From: Lawsonibacter sp.
GTDB lineage: Bacteria; Bacillota; Clostridia; Oscillospirales; Oscillospiraceae
Direction of reading: 5' to 3'
Assembly: GCA_022791995.1 (NCBI GenBank)
Contig: JAAWAD010000021.1
Location: 62,001 to 126,000, forward strand
DNA length: 64,000 nt
The notes under the pieces were generated by a model. It ran no database searches and was not told the DNA's origin. It was given only the letters and a program-made list of their open reading frames with translations. Positions 22,846 to 31,500 of the stretch are shown here, one piece after another. Every line of letters starts with the position of its first letter. Position 1 is the first letter of the stretch. The translations under genes were made by a program, and so were the position numbers.

Positions 22846-25062
22846 CTAAAACCGGCTGTACAGCGCCAGAGCCAGAAGAATTGCCTCCTCCACAGTGGCG
22901 TTTTCCATAGGGGCCACCCGACCGTTCTCTCTCCCGGACATCAGCCCGTTGTTGGTCAACAGAGCCACCGCCTCCAAGGCCCAGTCGGCCACACTGCCGC
23001 CGTCCAGATACTGTGGATCCAGCTGGGTGCTGGTGTTGTCCAGAGAGAACGTCCCCTGTGTCTTGTCCACATATTGGATCACATGACGCAGCATAACGCA
23101 GATCTCCTGCCGGGTAATGCGGTCATCGGGGGCAAAAATGCCCTCCTCACGGCCAGACGCAACCCCGGCAGCCACTACCTTGCACACCGCCTCATCGTCA
23201 GTATCGGAAAAGGTATTCTTTGCCGGAGGAATCGTCTCACCTGTGGTCCGCTCAATCAGATTGGCAGCCAGCTCTGCAAACTGGAGCCGGGTAATGGGCG
23301 CTTGCAGATCGCTCTGCGTACGGGGTGGAATCAGCCCCCGGCTGTAGGCATTCATCAGCTGTCCCTGGGCCCAATCCGAGGCGGAGGCTATCTGGAACTC
23401 ACCAGCTCCCTCCTCCCCCATCACCAGACCAGTGTCCGAGATATACAGAGAATACGTGGGAGTACTCTGGAAAAATTGCCCCGAGGAGACCGTAGCCCAG
23501 AGGGTGTGCCGCCCGGGGAGCAAATCCTGGGCGTCCAAATCGAAGTAGTAGGGAGCGGCAGAAGGGGTATAGACAATGCTGCCATCCAGCCAGTAGGAGA
23601 CCGTGATCGGCGCTGTGCCGGGGAGACTGGCGTAGACCGCCAGACGCAGCTTGGTGCTGCTGTTGCACTCCAAATTGATTTGCTCCAGCGTATCCCAGCG
23701 TCTTGGAGAGGCGTTCCCGTTGACAAAGTAAGTCCCATTGCCAGAGACCGCAGCCCGGTAGGCCGCATCCAGACCGGCGTCGTCTGTTAGAGCTCCAGGC
23801 TCTCCCTGGGGAATATCCTCATAAAATACCGCTTTTATCTGGGGGCAGATCATATTTATATAGGCGTAAAAGCGAGTCAGCTGCTCGGCGGCAAAGGTGG
23901 ACTGCGCCTCCCCCGGGGCAGCGGCAAAGCTGCATCCGGCAACCACGATGGGCTTGTCGTGGTCCAGAGCAAACTGGAGGATAGGCCAAAGGGGCGCTAC
24001 GGGATTCCTGCTGTACAGTCCTGTACCCTGTCGGGCGTCCTCCTGATACTCGGCATACCCATAAAAATAGGCCGCAGGCTCATTGTCTTGGGACCGGGCG
24101 CTGGGGGCCTGATGGGTAATCGCACCCACCCAGTCTACATAGGGATCTCCAGGATAAAAGGCGGTGAACTCGCCTCCGGCGGCATCTGGTGCAAACAGGG
24201 TTTGTACATTTGGATACCGGTCCGCCTCCCGTGCAATCTTCTGGAATGCCTGAATATACCGGCCGCTGTCACAGCTGGGCCATGCGTTCATTCCTCCGCC
24301 AATGCGCAGCAGAACCGTGCAGTTCAGCGAAGCCATTGCCCGCAGCCCTTCGGAGATATAGCTGTCGGCAGAGGGCTCCAGCACCTTATTCACTCCGTCG
24401 GTCCCCTCTGGTTCAAAGTTCCATGCCAGCTGGATGAGCCCTCCCGGAGCCGCAGCCTGACTGAATCGGGCACTGGAGCTTTTGAATTGGCTCAGCCAGT
24501 ATTCCACGGAGTTCCCGTCCAGAAAGGGAATACTTGCCAGCACGCCGGGATCCCCGCTTTGTCCAGAATGGACACCGGAGCCGATCCAGGTGCCTTGGGT
24601 GAGGCTGGAGGAGCGGGTACTCTCCTCCCCGGCGGCCAGTGCGTAGACCGCCGGGTGGACGGCAGCGGTAAGATGCGCCAGCCTGGCAACAATGGCCTCC
24701 AGCTCATCCTGGCGGTCCTCCCCATTTTCGTGCAGCCAGCGGACAAGCTCCTCCTGCCGCTCCAGCCAGGTGACAGCCTGCTCCAGATCTCCCTCCAGCT
24801 CTGCGCACCAGGAGGCTTGGGCACATACCGTTTCCAGACTGCACACCTCGACGGAACGCTCATACTGGGACAGCATGGCATAGAGCTGCTGGGACAGATC
24901 CAGAAGGCTGCCTGTATCCCCGCTGGACCGGGCGTCCTCCCAGGCGCTGTACACGGTATCGTAGGCAGCCGGGTAAGAAAACGCCCCGGCAGAAAAAGCG
25001 GAGCCCACCGTCAAAACAGCAGTCAAAAGCAGGGCCCCCCCATACCGAACAAGCTTTTTCAT
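22846..25062 (-). CDS. SLH-domain surface protein with GH26-like domain
   Basis: A 738-residue secreted protein. A signal peptide (LVRYGGALLLTAVLTVGSAFSAGAFS) precedes a helical region, then a GH26-like TIM barrel at about residues 155-440 (FYPGDPYVDWVGAITHQ is the typical strand). A beta domain of about 100 residues follows, and the C-terminus (about 560-738) holds SLH-type repeats (ITRLQFAELAANLIE, ITRQEICVMLRHVI, ADWALEAVALLTNNGLMSG). SLH repeats anchor proteins to the wall. The two glutamates expected in GH26 appear replaced (RIGGGMNAW, VVAGCSF), so catalysis is doubtful. ATG at 25062 follows AAGGAGGG at ten bases. Confidence 0.75.
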   Translation of the reverse strand: MKKLVRYGGALLLTAVLTVGSAFSAGAFSYPAAYDTVYSAWEDARSSGDTGSLLDLSQQLYAMLSQYERSVEVCSLETVCAQASWCAELEGDLEQAVTWLERQEELVRWLHENGEDRQDELEAIVARLAHLTAAVHPAVYALAAGEESTRSSSLTQGTWIGSGVHSGQSGDPGVLASIPFLDGNSVEYWLSQFKSSSARFSQAAAPGGLIQLAWNFEPEGTDGVNKVLEPSADSYISEGLRAMASLNCTVLLRIGGGMNAWPSCDSGRYIQAFQKIAREADRYPNVQTLFAPDAAGGEFTAFYPGDPYVDWVGAITHQAPSARSQDNEPAAYFYGYAEYQEDARQGTGLYSRNPVAPLWPILQFALDHDKPIVVAGCSFAAAPGEAQSTFAAEQLTRFYAYINMICPQIKAVFYEDIPQGEPGALTDDAGLDAAYRAAVSGNGTYFVNGNASPRRWDTLEQINLECNSSTKLRLAVYASLPGTAPITVSYWLDGSIVYTPSAAPYYFDLDAQDLLPGRHTLWATVSSGQFFQSTPTYSLYISDTGLVMGEEGAGEFQIASASDWAQGQLMNAYSRGLIPPRTQSDLQAPITRLQFAELAANLIERTTGETIPPAKNTFSDTDDEAVCKVVAAGVASGREEGIFAPDDRITRQEICVMLRHVIQYVDKTQGTFSLDNTSTQLDPQYLDGGSVADWALEAVALLTNNGLMSGRENGRVAPMENATVEEAILLALALYSRF

Positions 25063-25121
25063 ATCCGATGCCCTCCTTTTCACAGAGGATGAAACGTAAA
25101 AAATATCTCTGCTCTTTTACA

Positions 25122-25150
25122 AGTATACCAGCCTCCAGCCTGGGAAGCAA
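25122..25150 (-). promoter_or_regulatory. Promoter of the SLH-domain gene
   Basis: TTGCTT (25150 down to 25145), a 17-base spacer and TATACT (25127 down to 25122), 60 bases upstream of the ATG. Confidence 0.7.
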
Positions 25151-25193
25151 GTATTTTTCTGACATCTGCCGATGAAGTTTTTGGAAAGAAGGC

Positions 25194-25222
25194 TGGACAG
25201 AAGACGGCTTTTGCATTATGAT
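25194..25222 (+). promoter_or_regulatory. Promoter of the rnf locus
   Basis: TGGACA (25194-25199), a 17-base spacer and TATGAT (25217-25222), one mismatch to consensus in each hexamer, about 50 bases upstream of rnfC. Confidence 0.7.
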
Positions 25223-25273
25223 AGGTGGGTATCCATACGTTCCTGTCCTATCTGTCCTTTGTGGAGGTTTTTC

Positions 25274-26602
25274 ATGCGGCATACATTTTTCGGCGGGGTT
25301 TACCCCGCTGTCCGAAAGGAGAGTACCCGGCGTAAGCCCCTCTCCCGCTTAACCAAGCCCCCGGCTCAGGTGTACATTCCCTTGACCATGAGCGCCGACG
25401 GTCCCTCCCTCCCGGCGGTCCGGCCCGGCGACCGGGTGACGGTGGGGCAGGTCATTACCCGTCCAAAAAGCGGCGGCGGCGGCGCTGCTGCCCACTCCAG
25501 CGTCTCTGGCCGGGTCAGCGCCATTGAGGATTGCCCCCACCCCTGGGGCGCTCCCTCTCCCGCCATTATCATTGACAACGACGGCCAGAATACCCGCTGG
25601 ATGGGCCGGCCCGGGTCCCTGGAGCAGGAGCAGATCACGCTGGAGCTGCTGCTGAACCGGACGCTGGAGGCCGGAATTGTGGGAATGGGAGGGGGCGCCT
25701 ATCCCACAATGGACAAGCTCCGTCAGGCCGCCGGCCGGGTGGACACCCTGATCGTCAACGCCGCTGAGTGTGAGCCCTATGTCACCGCGGATTACCGGCT
25801 TCTGCTGGAGCGCAGCGACCAGATTCTTCGGGGGGCTAGGGCCATCGCCCGGTGCCTGGGGGCCAAGCGGGCCATTCTGGTCACGGAGGGAGACAAAATC
25901 AACGCCGCCGAGCTGGTAGAGCGCCGTCTGCGCCGCCGCTCTGGCGGAGTGGAGCTGTGTACCGTCCGTACCCGATATCCTCTGGGCGCGGAGAAACAGA
26001 TTGTCCAGACTGCCACCCGGCGTGAGGTACCCCCTGGGGGTACCCCGATCCAGGCGGCCTGTCTGGTGCTGAATGTGGCTACCGTTTTCGCCATTCAGGA
26101 GGCCATTTTTAAGGGACAGGCCTTAACACATCGGGCAGTTACGGTTTCTGGCGGGGCAGTCAGCCGGCCTCGGAATCTGTGGGTCCCGATTGGCACTCCC
26201 CTCTCCCTTCTTTTGGAGGAGGCCGGGGGATTGCGGGAAGAGAACCCCCTCATACTCACTGGCGGGCCGATGATGGGGACGGTTCTTCGGGATTTGCAGG
26301 CTCCCGTGGTAAAAAACACCAACAGTCTGCTCTGTCTGTCCCCCTGGGAGCAAAAAAAGGATACCCGGGAGACCGTGTGTATCCGCTGCGGAAAATGTGT
26401 GGAGACCTGCCCCATGCACCTGGCCCCGACATTCATCCGCCGGGCCCTGCGGCGGGGCGAGCTGGACCGCCTGCCCAAATTCCATGTGGAGGACTGTATC
26501 TCCTGTGGCTGCTGCTCCTTTATCTGCCCAGCCAACATCCCGCTGGTGGAGTGGATGGTCAAGGCCCGAAACGTGGTGGAGAAAGGAGGGGATGTGTCAT
26601 GA
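25274..26602 (+). CDS. rnfC: Rnf electron transport complex subunit RnfC
   Basis: A 442-residue RnfC, the NADH- and FMN-binding peripheral subunit of the Rnf ferredoxin:NAD+ oxidoreductase. The N-terminus FFGGVYPAVRKEST corresponds to the usual GGVHP start; VGMGGGAYPTMDKL is the nucleotide/FMN loop and VNAAECEPY follows. Two 4Fe-4S motifs are complete: CIRCGKCVETCPM and CISCGCCSFICPA near the C-terminus. ATG at 25274 has GGAGG five bases upstream. It heads a three-gene operon; its stop overlaps the next start (ATGA). Confidence 0.94.
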   Translation: MRHTFFGGVYPAVRKESTRRKPLSRLTKPPAQVYIPLTMSADGPSLPAVRPGDRVTVGQVITRPKSGGGGAAAHSSVSGRVSAIEDCPHPWGAPSPAIIIDNDGQNTRWMGRPGSLEQEQITLELLLNRTLEAGIVGMGGGAYPTMDKLRQAAGRVDTLIVNAAECEPYVTADYRLLLERSDQILRGARAIARCLGAKRAILVTEGDKINAAELVERRLRRRSGGVELCTVRTRYPLGAEKQIVQTATRREVPPGGTPIQAACLVLNVATVFAIQEAIFKGQALTHRAVTVSGGAVSRPRNLWVPIGTPLSLLLEEAGGLREENPLILTGGPMMGTVLRDLQAPVVKNTNSLLCLSPWEQKKDTRETVCIRCGKCVETCPMHLAPTFIRRALRRGELDRLPKFHVEDCISCGCCSFICPANIPLVEWMVKARNVVEKGGDVS

Positions 26603-28248
26603 GTGAAGGCCGGATCCCTTCGCCCCCTCACCTGGGGCAGAACGCCACTACCCCGGCCCTGATGCGAGAGGTCATAATTGCCCTCCTCCCTGCACTGGGA
26701 ATGGCCGTCTTCTTTTTTGGCCCCCGGGTGCTGGTTCTCACCGGTATCTCGGTGATATCCTGTGTTCTGTTTGAAACCCTGTACCGTCTGTTTACCCGGC
26801 AGCCGATGACCATCGGAGACCTGTCCACCTGTGTCACCGGCCTTCTGCTGTCCATGTGCCTTCCCCCCACCGCCCCCTACTGGGCCCCCGTTTTGGGCTC
26901 GGCCTTCGGTATCATTGTGGTAAAGCAGCTCTACGGCGGCTTAGGCAAAAATTTTATCAACCCCGCTTTGGGCGGCCGGATGCTGCTGGCAACCTTCCCC
27001 ATTCTGATGACAGCCTGGTCCCAGCCTCTGGATCGTCTGCCCTTGCTGGGGGTGGATGCTGTCTCCGCCCCCACCCCTATGGCCTACCTTCACGAGGGTG
27101 TACTGCCCCCCCACTCCTTGGAGCAGCTTTTTCTGGGCTACCAGGGGGGCTGCCTGGGGGAAGTCTCCTCCTTTATGCTTCTGCTGGGAGGCGGCTATCT
27201 GATTCTGCGGCGGGTTATTTCTCCCCGTATCCCGGTCTCCTATTTAGGCACTGTGGCCCTGTTGGCCCTGCTTTTCCCAAAAGGGGACGGAAGTCCGCTG
27301 GACTGGATGCTTGCCCAGCTGCTGGGGGGCGGCCTGCTGTTGGGGGCCTTCTTTATGGCCGCTGACCCGGTCACCTCCCCGGTAACACCCAGAGGACAGA
27401 TTCTTTTCGGAATCTGCTGCGGGGGACTGACCATGCTCCTGCGGTACCACAGCTCTTACCCCGAGGGAGTAGGCTGGGCCCTTCTGGTGATGAACTGCCT
27501 GGTCTGGCTTCTGGATCGGGCGGGGAACCCGCGCAGGTTCGGTGTTCCTCCCTTTGCGGTCCTTCAAAACTGGCTGTTCCGCACAAGGGCCAGCATGGCA
27601 GAAATTAAATTTGTCAAGCCGGAGCTTCACCTGCTCCCCAGCGAAGGGGCTACTGGTGTCATTTGGCGGGACTTGCTCCACGCCTATGGCCGGCCTCTGG
27701 GCAGTCTGCTTGGCGTTATCCTGGTGACAGGGGCGGTCATTACCGGCATTCACCAGTATACCGACCTGGACACTGCCCGGCTGGAGGTACAGGTCCGCCA
27801 AGAGCTGCTGGCCCAGGTCATGCCTCAGGCCGCCACCAGCTCGGAAACTCCCTATCAGGCGAACGGCGCCTTGAGCATCACCGCCGGCTACAGTGAAGAC
27901 AACCTGCTGGTAGGCTATTGCGTCGAGGTGCAAAGCTATGGCTTCGGCGGTGTGATTACCATGGTGGTAGGCGTAGACCTGGACGGCAGCGTCACCGGAG
28001 TCTCTGTTACCGACCATAAGGAGAGTAGCGGCGTGGGTACGCTGGCAATGACCCAAGCCTTCCTCAGCCGCTATGTAGGCTTGTCGGGCACCATCCGCAC
28101 CTCGGGTAGCAATGCGGTTGATGCGGTCAGCGGAGCCACTGCCACCTCCCGCGCCATCACCGCCGGAGTCAACCGGGCACTGGCTATCATGGCAAACCTG
28201 GATATGGATGGAGAGGAGTTTTTCAACGATGAGGAAGGACAGCCCTAA
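26599..28248 (+). CDS. RnfD-RnfG fusion protein
   Basis: A 549-residue protein joining two Rnf subunits that are normally separate. Residues 1 to about 335 are RnfD: multiple membrane helices, GKNFINPALGGRMLL, and the covalent-FMN site in DAVSAPTPM (Thr159). From about residue 365 comes RnfG: one membrane helix (LLGVILVTGAVITGI), an extracytoplasmic domain with DHKESSGVGTLA, and the FMN site DAVSGAT (Thr514). Both flavinylation threonines are kept. I see no frameshift: the frame is continuous through the roughly 30-residue cytoplasmic linker. The ATG overlaps the rnfC stop by four bases. Confidence 0.9.
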   Translation: MSEGRIPSPPHLGQNATTPALMREVIIALLPALGMAVFFFGPRVLVLTGISVISCVLFETLYRLFTRQPMTIGDLSTCVTGLLLSMCLPPTAPYWAPVLGSAFGIIVVKQLYGGLGKNFINPALGGRMLLATFPILMTAWSQPLDRLPLLGVDAVSAPTPMAYLHEGVLPPHSLEQLFLGYQGGCLGEVSSFMLLLGGGYLILRRVISPRIPVSYLGTVALLALLFPKGDGSPLDWMLAQLLGGGLLLGAFFMAADPVTSPVTPRGQILFGICCGGLTMLLRYHSSYPEGVGWALLVMNCLVWLLDRAGNPRRFGVPPFAVLQNWLFRTRASMAEIKFVKPELHLLPSEGATGVIWRDLLHAYGRPLGSLLGVILVTGAVITGIHQYTDLDTARLEVQVRQELLAQVMPQAATSSETPYQANGALSITAGYSEDNLLVGYCVEVQSYGFGGVITMVVGVDLDGSVTGVSVTDHKESSGVGTLAMTQAFLSRYVGLSGTIRTSGSNAVDAVSGATATSRAITAGVNRALAIMANLDMDGEEFFNDEEGQP

Positions 28249-28278
28249 TTTTGAAAACCGCGAGAGGGGGTATTGCTT

Positions 28279-28869
28279 ATGACTGCCGTGCTGGAGCTGG
28301 CCGGAGTAGCGATTGCCGCTCTGCTGTCAGAAAATCTGGTTCTCGTCACCTGTATGGGTATTGGCACCCGCCCCCAGTCCTTTCAGGAACCGGTGGACGC
28401 CCTGCGCACCGGCTACTGTCTGACGGTGGTCATGGTACTCAGCGCTCTGATCTCCTGGACGGCCGACCGTCTGATTTTGCTCCACTTTGGCTGGGCGCAC
28501 CTCCGCCTTCTGGTTTTCGCACTGCTGATTCCGGCCCTGGTAGCCGGTCTGCGGAGCTTCATCCAGACCTGCTTGCCCGCCCTCGCCAGACGAATGGACG
28601 GCAACCTGTCTGCCATTTCCACCAACTGTGCCGCCTTGGGCTCCGCTCTGCTCATCGCCCAGCGCAGCTACAGCTTGGGCGCTGCCCTGCTGTTCGCCTT
28701 CTTCGGCGGCTTGGGCTCGGCTGTGGCTCTGGCCAGCTTTGCCAGTCTCCAGCAGGAGGTGGCCCTGTCCCGCATCCCACGCTGCTTTCAGGGTCTGCCC
28801 ATTCAACTGATTACCGCCGGGCTGATGGCCCTGTCCCTGGTGGGCTTTTATGGGCTTCACCTTGATTGA
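28279..28869 (+). CDS. rnfA: RnfA-like membrane subunit with altered Cys motif
   Basis: A 196-residue, six-helix membrane protein of the RnfA/RnfE (NqrE/NqrD) family. ISTNCAALG (Cys117) and the C-terminal RCFQGLPIQLITAGLMALSLVGF identify it as RnfA rather than RnfE. The other conserved Cys, in the usual LGICP motif of helix 1, is Gly29 here (MGIGTRP); a Cys sits four residues earlier at 25. These cysteines hold the intramembrane iron-sulfur cluster in canonical Rnf/Nqr. ATG at 28279 has GAGGGGG at eight bases. A terminator follows, so no rnfE or rnfB is in this operon. Confidence 0.85.
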   Translation: MTAVLELAGVAIAALLSENLVLVTCMGIGTRPQSFQEPVDALRTGYCLTVVMVLSALISWTADRLILLHFGWAHLRLLVFALLIPALVAGLRSFIQTCLPALARRMDGNLSAISTNCAALGSALLIAQRSYSLGAALLFAFFGGLGSAVALASFASLQQEVALSRIPRCFQGLPIQLITAGLMALSLVGFYGLHLD

Positions 28870-28887
28870 ACCAGCTGCGCTGCAAAA

Positions 28888-28930
28888 GCAAGCAAGTGCC
28901 AGTCCCTTACAGGACCGGCACTTGCTTTTT
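28888..28930. terminator. Bidirectional terminator after the rnf locus
   Basis: AAGCAAGTGCC pairs with GGCACTTGCTT, followed by TTTCG on the plus strand and GCTTTTGC on the minus strand. It ends both the rnf operon and the DUF1540 gene. Confidence 0.88.
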
Positions 28931-28932
28931 CG

Positions 28933-29103
28933 TTATTTCGCCAGCTTGAAAGAGGCACATTCCGTGCCCTCGCACCGGGTGGGGTTGCAGTCACAGCAAC
29001 CCACTTTGATCGCCTCCAGAGAACAGCAATTTTGGGGGGCGTTGTGATAGGCGCAGCTGTCCACACTGCACTTGATATTGGTATTGCAAGCTCTGTAATC
29101 CAT
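28933..29103 (-). CDS. DUF1540 family Cys-rich protein
   Basis: A 56-residue protein with ten cysteines, starting MDYRACNTNIKCSVDSC and ending CEGTECASFKLAK. The C-x5-C-x4-C and terminal TxCxSF-like pattern fit DUF1540, small metal-binding-like proteins common in Clostridia. AGGAGG lies eight bases before the ATG, the frame is intact and a terminator follows the stop, so it is a real gene despite its size. Function unknown. Confidence 0.85.
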   Translation of the reverse strand: MDYRACNTNIKCSVDSCAYHNAPQNCCSLEAIKVGCCDCNPTRCEGTECASFKLAK

Positions 29104-29252
29104 GGAAAAAACCTCCTCACAGCAGGCGGTTCTCCTTTCTGCTTCCGCTCCGAAGACCGAGAGCAGAGGGGAAACCGATGTTTGTCTGCCTCAAAAATCA
29201 AAACATACATTCTGATCCATGAGCAGACATAGTATCTCCTGCCGGAAGAAGC

Positions 29253-30116
29253 TCATTCCTTTGGGGAAGAGGAATTTTTTTCTTGAACAGCCATTCCATC
29301 CTTGGAGAAAGGGGCCCGAACTTTTGGAATAAACCGACGGGCAAAGCGGCCCTTTCCCCGGCTTTTCACATAGAAATAGCCGATAAAAGAGAAGACGACC
29401 GCCCCGACAAAGTTCACCGCCAGATCTTTCATCGTATCCAACAGACCAATGTCCAAATAGCCGCCGAGGCCCAAAGGTATCTCTTCCCCATTCGCCACGA
29501 CAATGACATCGGTGATCCCCTGGATCATCACTGGCGTGTTGCCGCCGGCAGGGTCCAGCATCACAGAGGCAATGCTGTTGACCACCATATCCTTTTGCAT
29601 ATCCAGAGCAAAGAGCTGGTCCATACCGCACTCAAAGAACTCCCACAAAACGCCAATGGTCATGGAGAAGCAGAAGGCTACAATCGCCATAAACACCGGG
29701 GAGAGCGACAGAGAGAACCGCTCGTCCCGGTTCATCATATCCACCAGAGAGAAGCCGATCGCCGCACACAGGAAGCCATTCAGCGTGTGGAGCATGGTGT
29801 CCCACCCGTGGAAGCTGGTGTAAAAGGCCTGGATCTCCCCCAAAATTTCTGCTGCGTAAATGAACAGCAAAATGATAATTTCCAGGGTGTTGGGCAGCTC
29901 GATTTTCAGGGAGTGCTCTAAAATGGTTGGCATCAGGAAAAGGACAAGGGTAAGCAGACAGAGGAAAACATTTTCAAAGTTCCCATTGAAAAACTGAGCA
30001 ACCATCACAGCAATCACGGAGAAGCGAAGCAGGAGATAGACCAGCGCCACCCGCTGTTTTCTTCGCAAAGCGGAATCGGCAGCGTGAAGCAAATCCCGAA
30101 GCTTGTGTCTTGCCAT
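29253..30116 (-). CDS. DUF2238/YjdF-like membrane protein
   Basis: A 287-residue protein with about seven hydrophobic segments. The pattern GWDTMLHTLNGFLCAAIGF, then IGVLWEFFECGMDQLF and a later DTMKDLAVNFVGAV, recalls the DUF2238 (YjdF) family of membrane proteins, though it is longer than most. Conserved Asp, His and Glu residues in membrane segments suggest a transport or enzymatic role, unproven. ATG at 30116 follows AAGGAG at six bases. It is downstream of ftsZ but separated by a terminator hairpin. Confidence 0.65.
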   Translation of the reverse strand: MARHKLRDLLHAADSALRRKQRVALVYLLLRFSVIAVMVAQFFNGNFENVFLCLLTLVLFLMPTILEHSLKIELPNTLEIIILLFIYAAEILGEIQAFYTSFHGWDTMLHTLNGFLCAAIGFSLVDMMNRDERFSLSLSPVFMAIVAFCFSMTIGVLWEFFECGMDQLFALDMQKDMVVNSIASVMLDPAGGNTPVMIQGITDVIVVANGEEIPLGLGGYLDIGLLDTMKDLAVNFVGAVVFSFIGYFYVKSRGKGRFARRFIPKVRAPFSKDGMAVQEKNSSSPKE

Positions 30117-30146
30117 AGCAGACTCCTTTCCAGCTGGTTTTGAAAG

Positions 30147-30176
30147 GGCGCTGTGCCGGGAAGAGGGCACAGCGCC
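30147..30176 (-). terminator. Terminator after ftsZ
   Basis: GGCGCTGTGCC pairs perfectly with GGCACAGCGCC around an eight-base loop. On the minus strand it is followed by CTTTCAAAA, a weak T-tract. Confidence 0.7.
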
Positions 30177-30182
30177 GGGATA

Positions 30183-31331
30183 CTATTTTCGATTAAAAAT
30201 CTTCTGGAGGATATCCCAGTCGTCGTCACTGACTGTCCCCTTATCCTTTTCGGGTTCTACCTTCAGCGGCTCGGGCTGAGGCTCCTCCTGGACCGGAGCG
30301 GGGGCAGCAGGGGCCGTTGTTCCCCGTGTCTCCCGGGCAGGAATGGCCTTCAAACGAGGCGCAGGCACCTCCTGGACCTCCTCAAAGCCGGTGGCAATCA
30401 CCGTGACCCGAATCTCATCCTCCAAGCTTTCATCAAAGGTGGTTCCGAAAATGATCTCCGCATCGGGGTCGGCAGCCTCCTCCACCAGGCCGGCGGCAGT
30501 CTCTACCTCGTCCAGGTCCAGGGTCAGCGGGCCAGTGACGTTGATTACCACACCCTTTGCCCCATTGATGGAGGTCTCCAGCAGAGGACTGGAAATGGCC
30601 ATCCGTGCGGCCTCCTCCGCCTTATTTTTACCGGCGGCCCGGCCCACGCCCATATGGGCATGTCCAGCGTTTGCCATGACCTTGCAGACGTCGGCAAAGT
30701 CCAGGTTGATGAAGCCTGGATTCTTAATCAGGTCCGAGATGGACTGGACCGCCTGCTGGAGCACATCGTCCGCAATCTCGAAGGCATTGACCAGGGTGAT
30801 TTTCTGGTCGGTTGCCAGCTTCAGACGCTCGTTCGGGATAATGACCAGGGAATCCACCTTATCCTTCAGCTCTGCTATGCCGCCCTCGGCCTGTCTCATC
30901 CGGCGCATTCCCTCAAAACGGAAGGGTTTTGTCACCACGCCGATGGTAAGAATATCCAGCTTTTTGGCAATATCGGCCACAATCGGCGCCGCGCCAGTGC
31001 CGGTGCCGCCGCCCATTCCCGCGGCAATAAACACCATGTGCGCCCCTTCCAAAGCCTTGGAAATCTGGGCCTGGTTCTCCTCAGCGGACTTCCGGCCAAT
31101 CTCCGGGTCGGAACCAGCCCCCTGGCCATTGGTCAGCTTCTCGCCGATTTGGAGCTTCACAGTGGCGCTGGATACGTCCAGCACCTGCTTGTCCGTATTG
31201 ACGGCAATAAACTCTACGCCCTGCATCCCTGTGCGTACCATGCGGTTCACCACATTGTTTCCGCCGCCGCCCACGCCGATCACCTTAATATTAACAACGC
31301 TGTCCTGCCCCATATCCATTTCGAAGGCCAT
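30183..31331 (-). CDS. ftsZ: Cell division protein FtsZ
   Basis: A 382-residue tubulin-like GTPase forming the Z-ring. The G-box GGGTGTGAAP, VIGVGGGGNNVVNRM, the T7 synergy loop NLDFADVCKVM and the H7-H10 region are all standard. A disordered Pro/Glu-rich linker (about 322-365) leads to the conserved C-terminal peptide DDDWDILQKIFNRK that binds FtsA or SepF. It has its own strong promoter and lies downstream of ftsQ; no ftsA is present in between, so the membrane tether must be encoded elsewhere. Confidence 0.97.
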   Translation of the reverse strand: MAFEMDMGQDSVVNIKVIGVGGGGNNVVNRMVRTGMQGVEFIAVNTDKQVLDVSSATVKLQIGEKLTNGQGAGSDPEIGRKSAEENQAQISKALEGAHMVFIAAGMGGGTGTGAAPIVADIAKKLDILTIGVVTKPFRFEGMRRMRQAEGGIAELKDKVDSLVIIPNERLKLATDQKITLVNAFEIADDVLQQAVQSISDLIKNPGFINLDFADVCKVMANAGHAHMGVGRAAGKNKAEEAARMAISSPLLETSINGAKGVVINVTGPLTLDLDEVETAAGLVEEAADPDAEIIFGTTFDESLEDEIRVTVIATGFEEVQEVPAPRLKAIPARETRGTTAPAAPAPVQEEPQPEPLKVEPEKDKGTVSDDDWDILQKIFNRK

Positions 31332-31420
31332 GCCGATTCCTCCTATGTATCATCCAATTCCCGCGTGAAAGACGGGTCTATCACAATTCGTTTCAAATCC
31401 AGATTTACGCTATCTTACAT

Positions 31421-31449
31421 ATCATAACCCACTTTTTCTTATAGGTCAA
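31421..31449 (-). promoter_or_regulatory. Promoter of ftsZ
   Basis: TTGACC (31449 down to 31444), a 17-base spacer and TATGAT (31426 down to 31421), about 90 bases upstream of the ftsZ ATG. Confidence 0.75.
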
Positions 31450-31500
31450 GAGAAAATCAATTATATGGGGAAAATTTCCTGAATTCCCCTGTTTTCTTCT

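Noticed and set aside
26179-26598. A 140-codon extension before the RnfD-RnfG fusion
   Set aside because: It is out of frame within rnfC and shows low-complexity shadow sequence; the ATG at 26599 overlaps the rnfC stop in the usual way.
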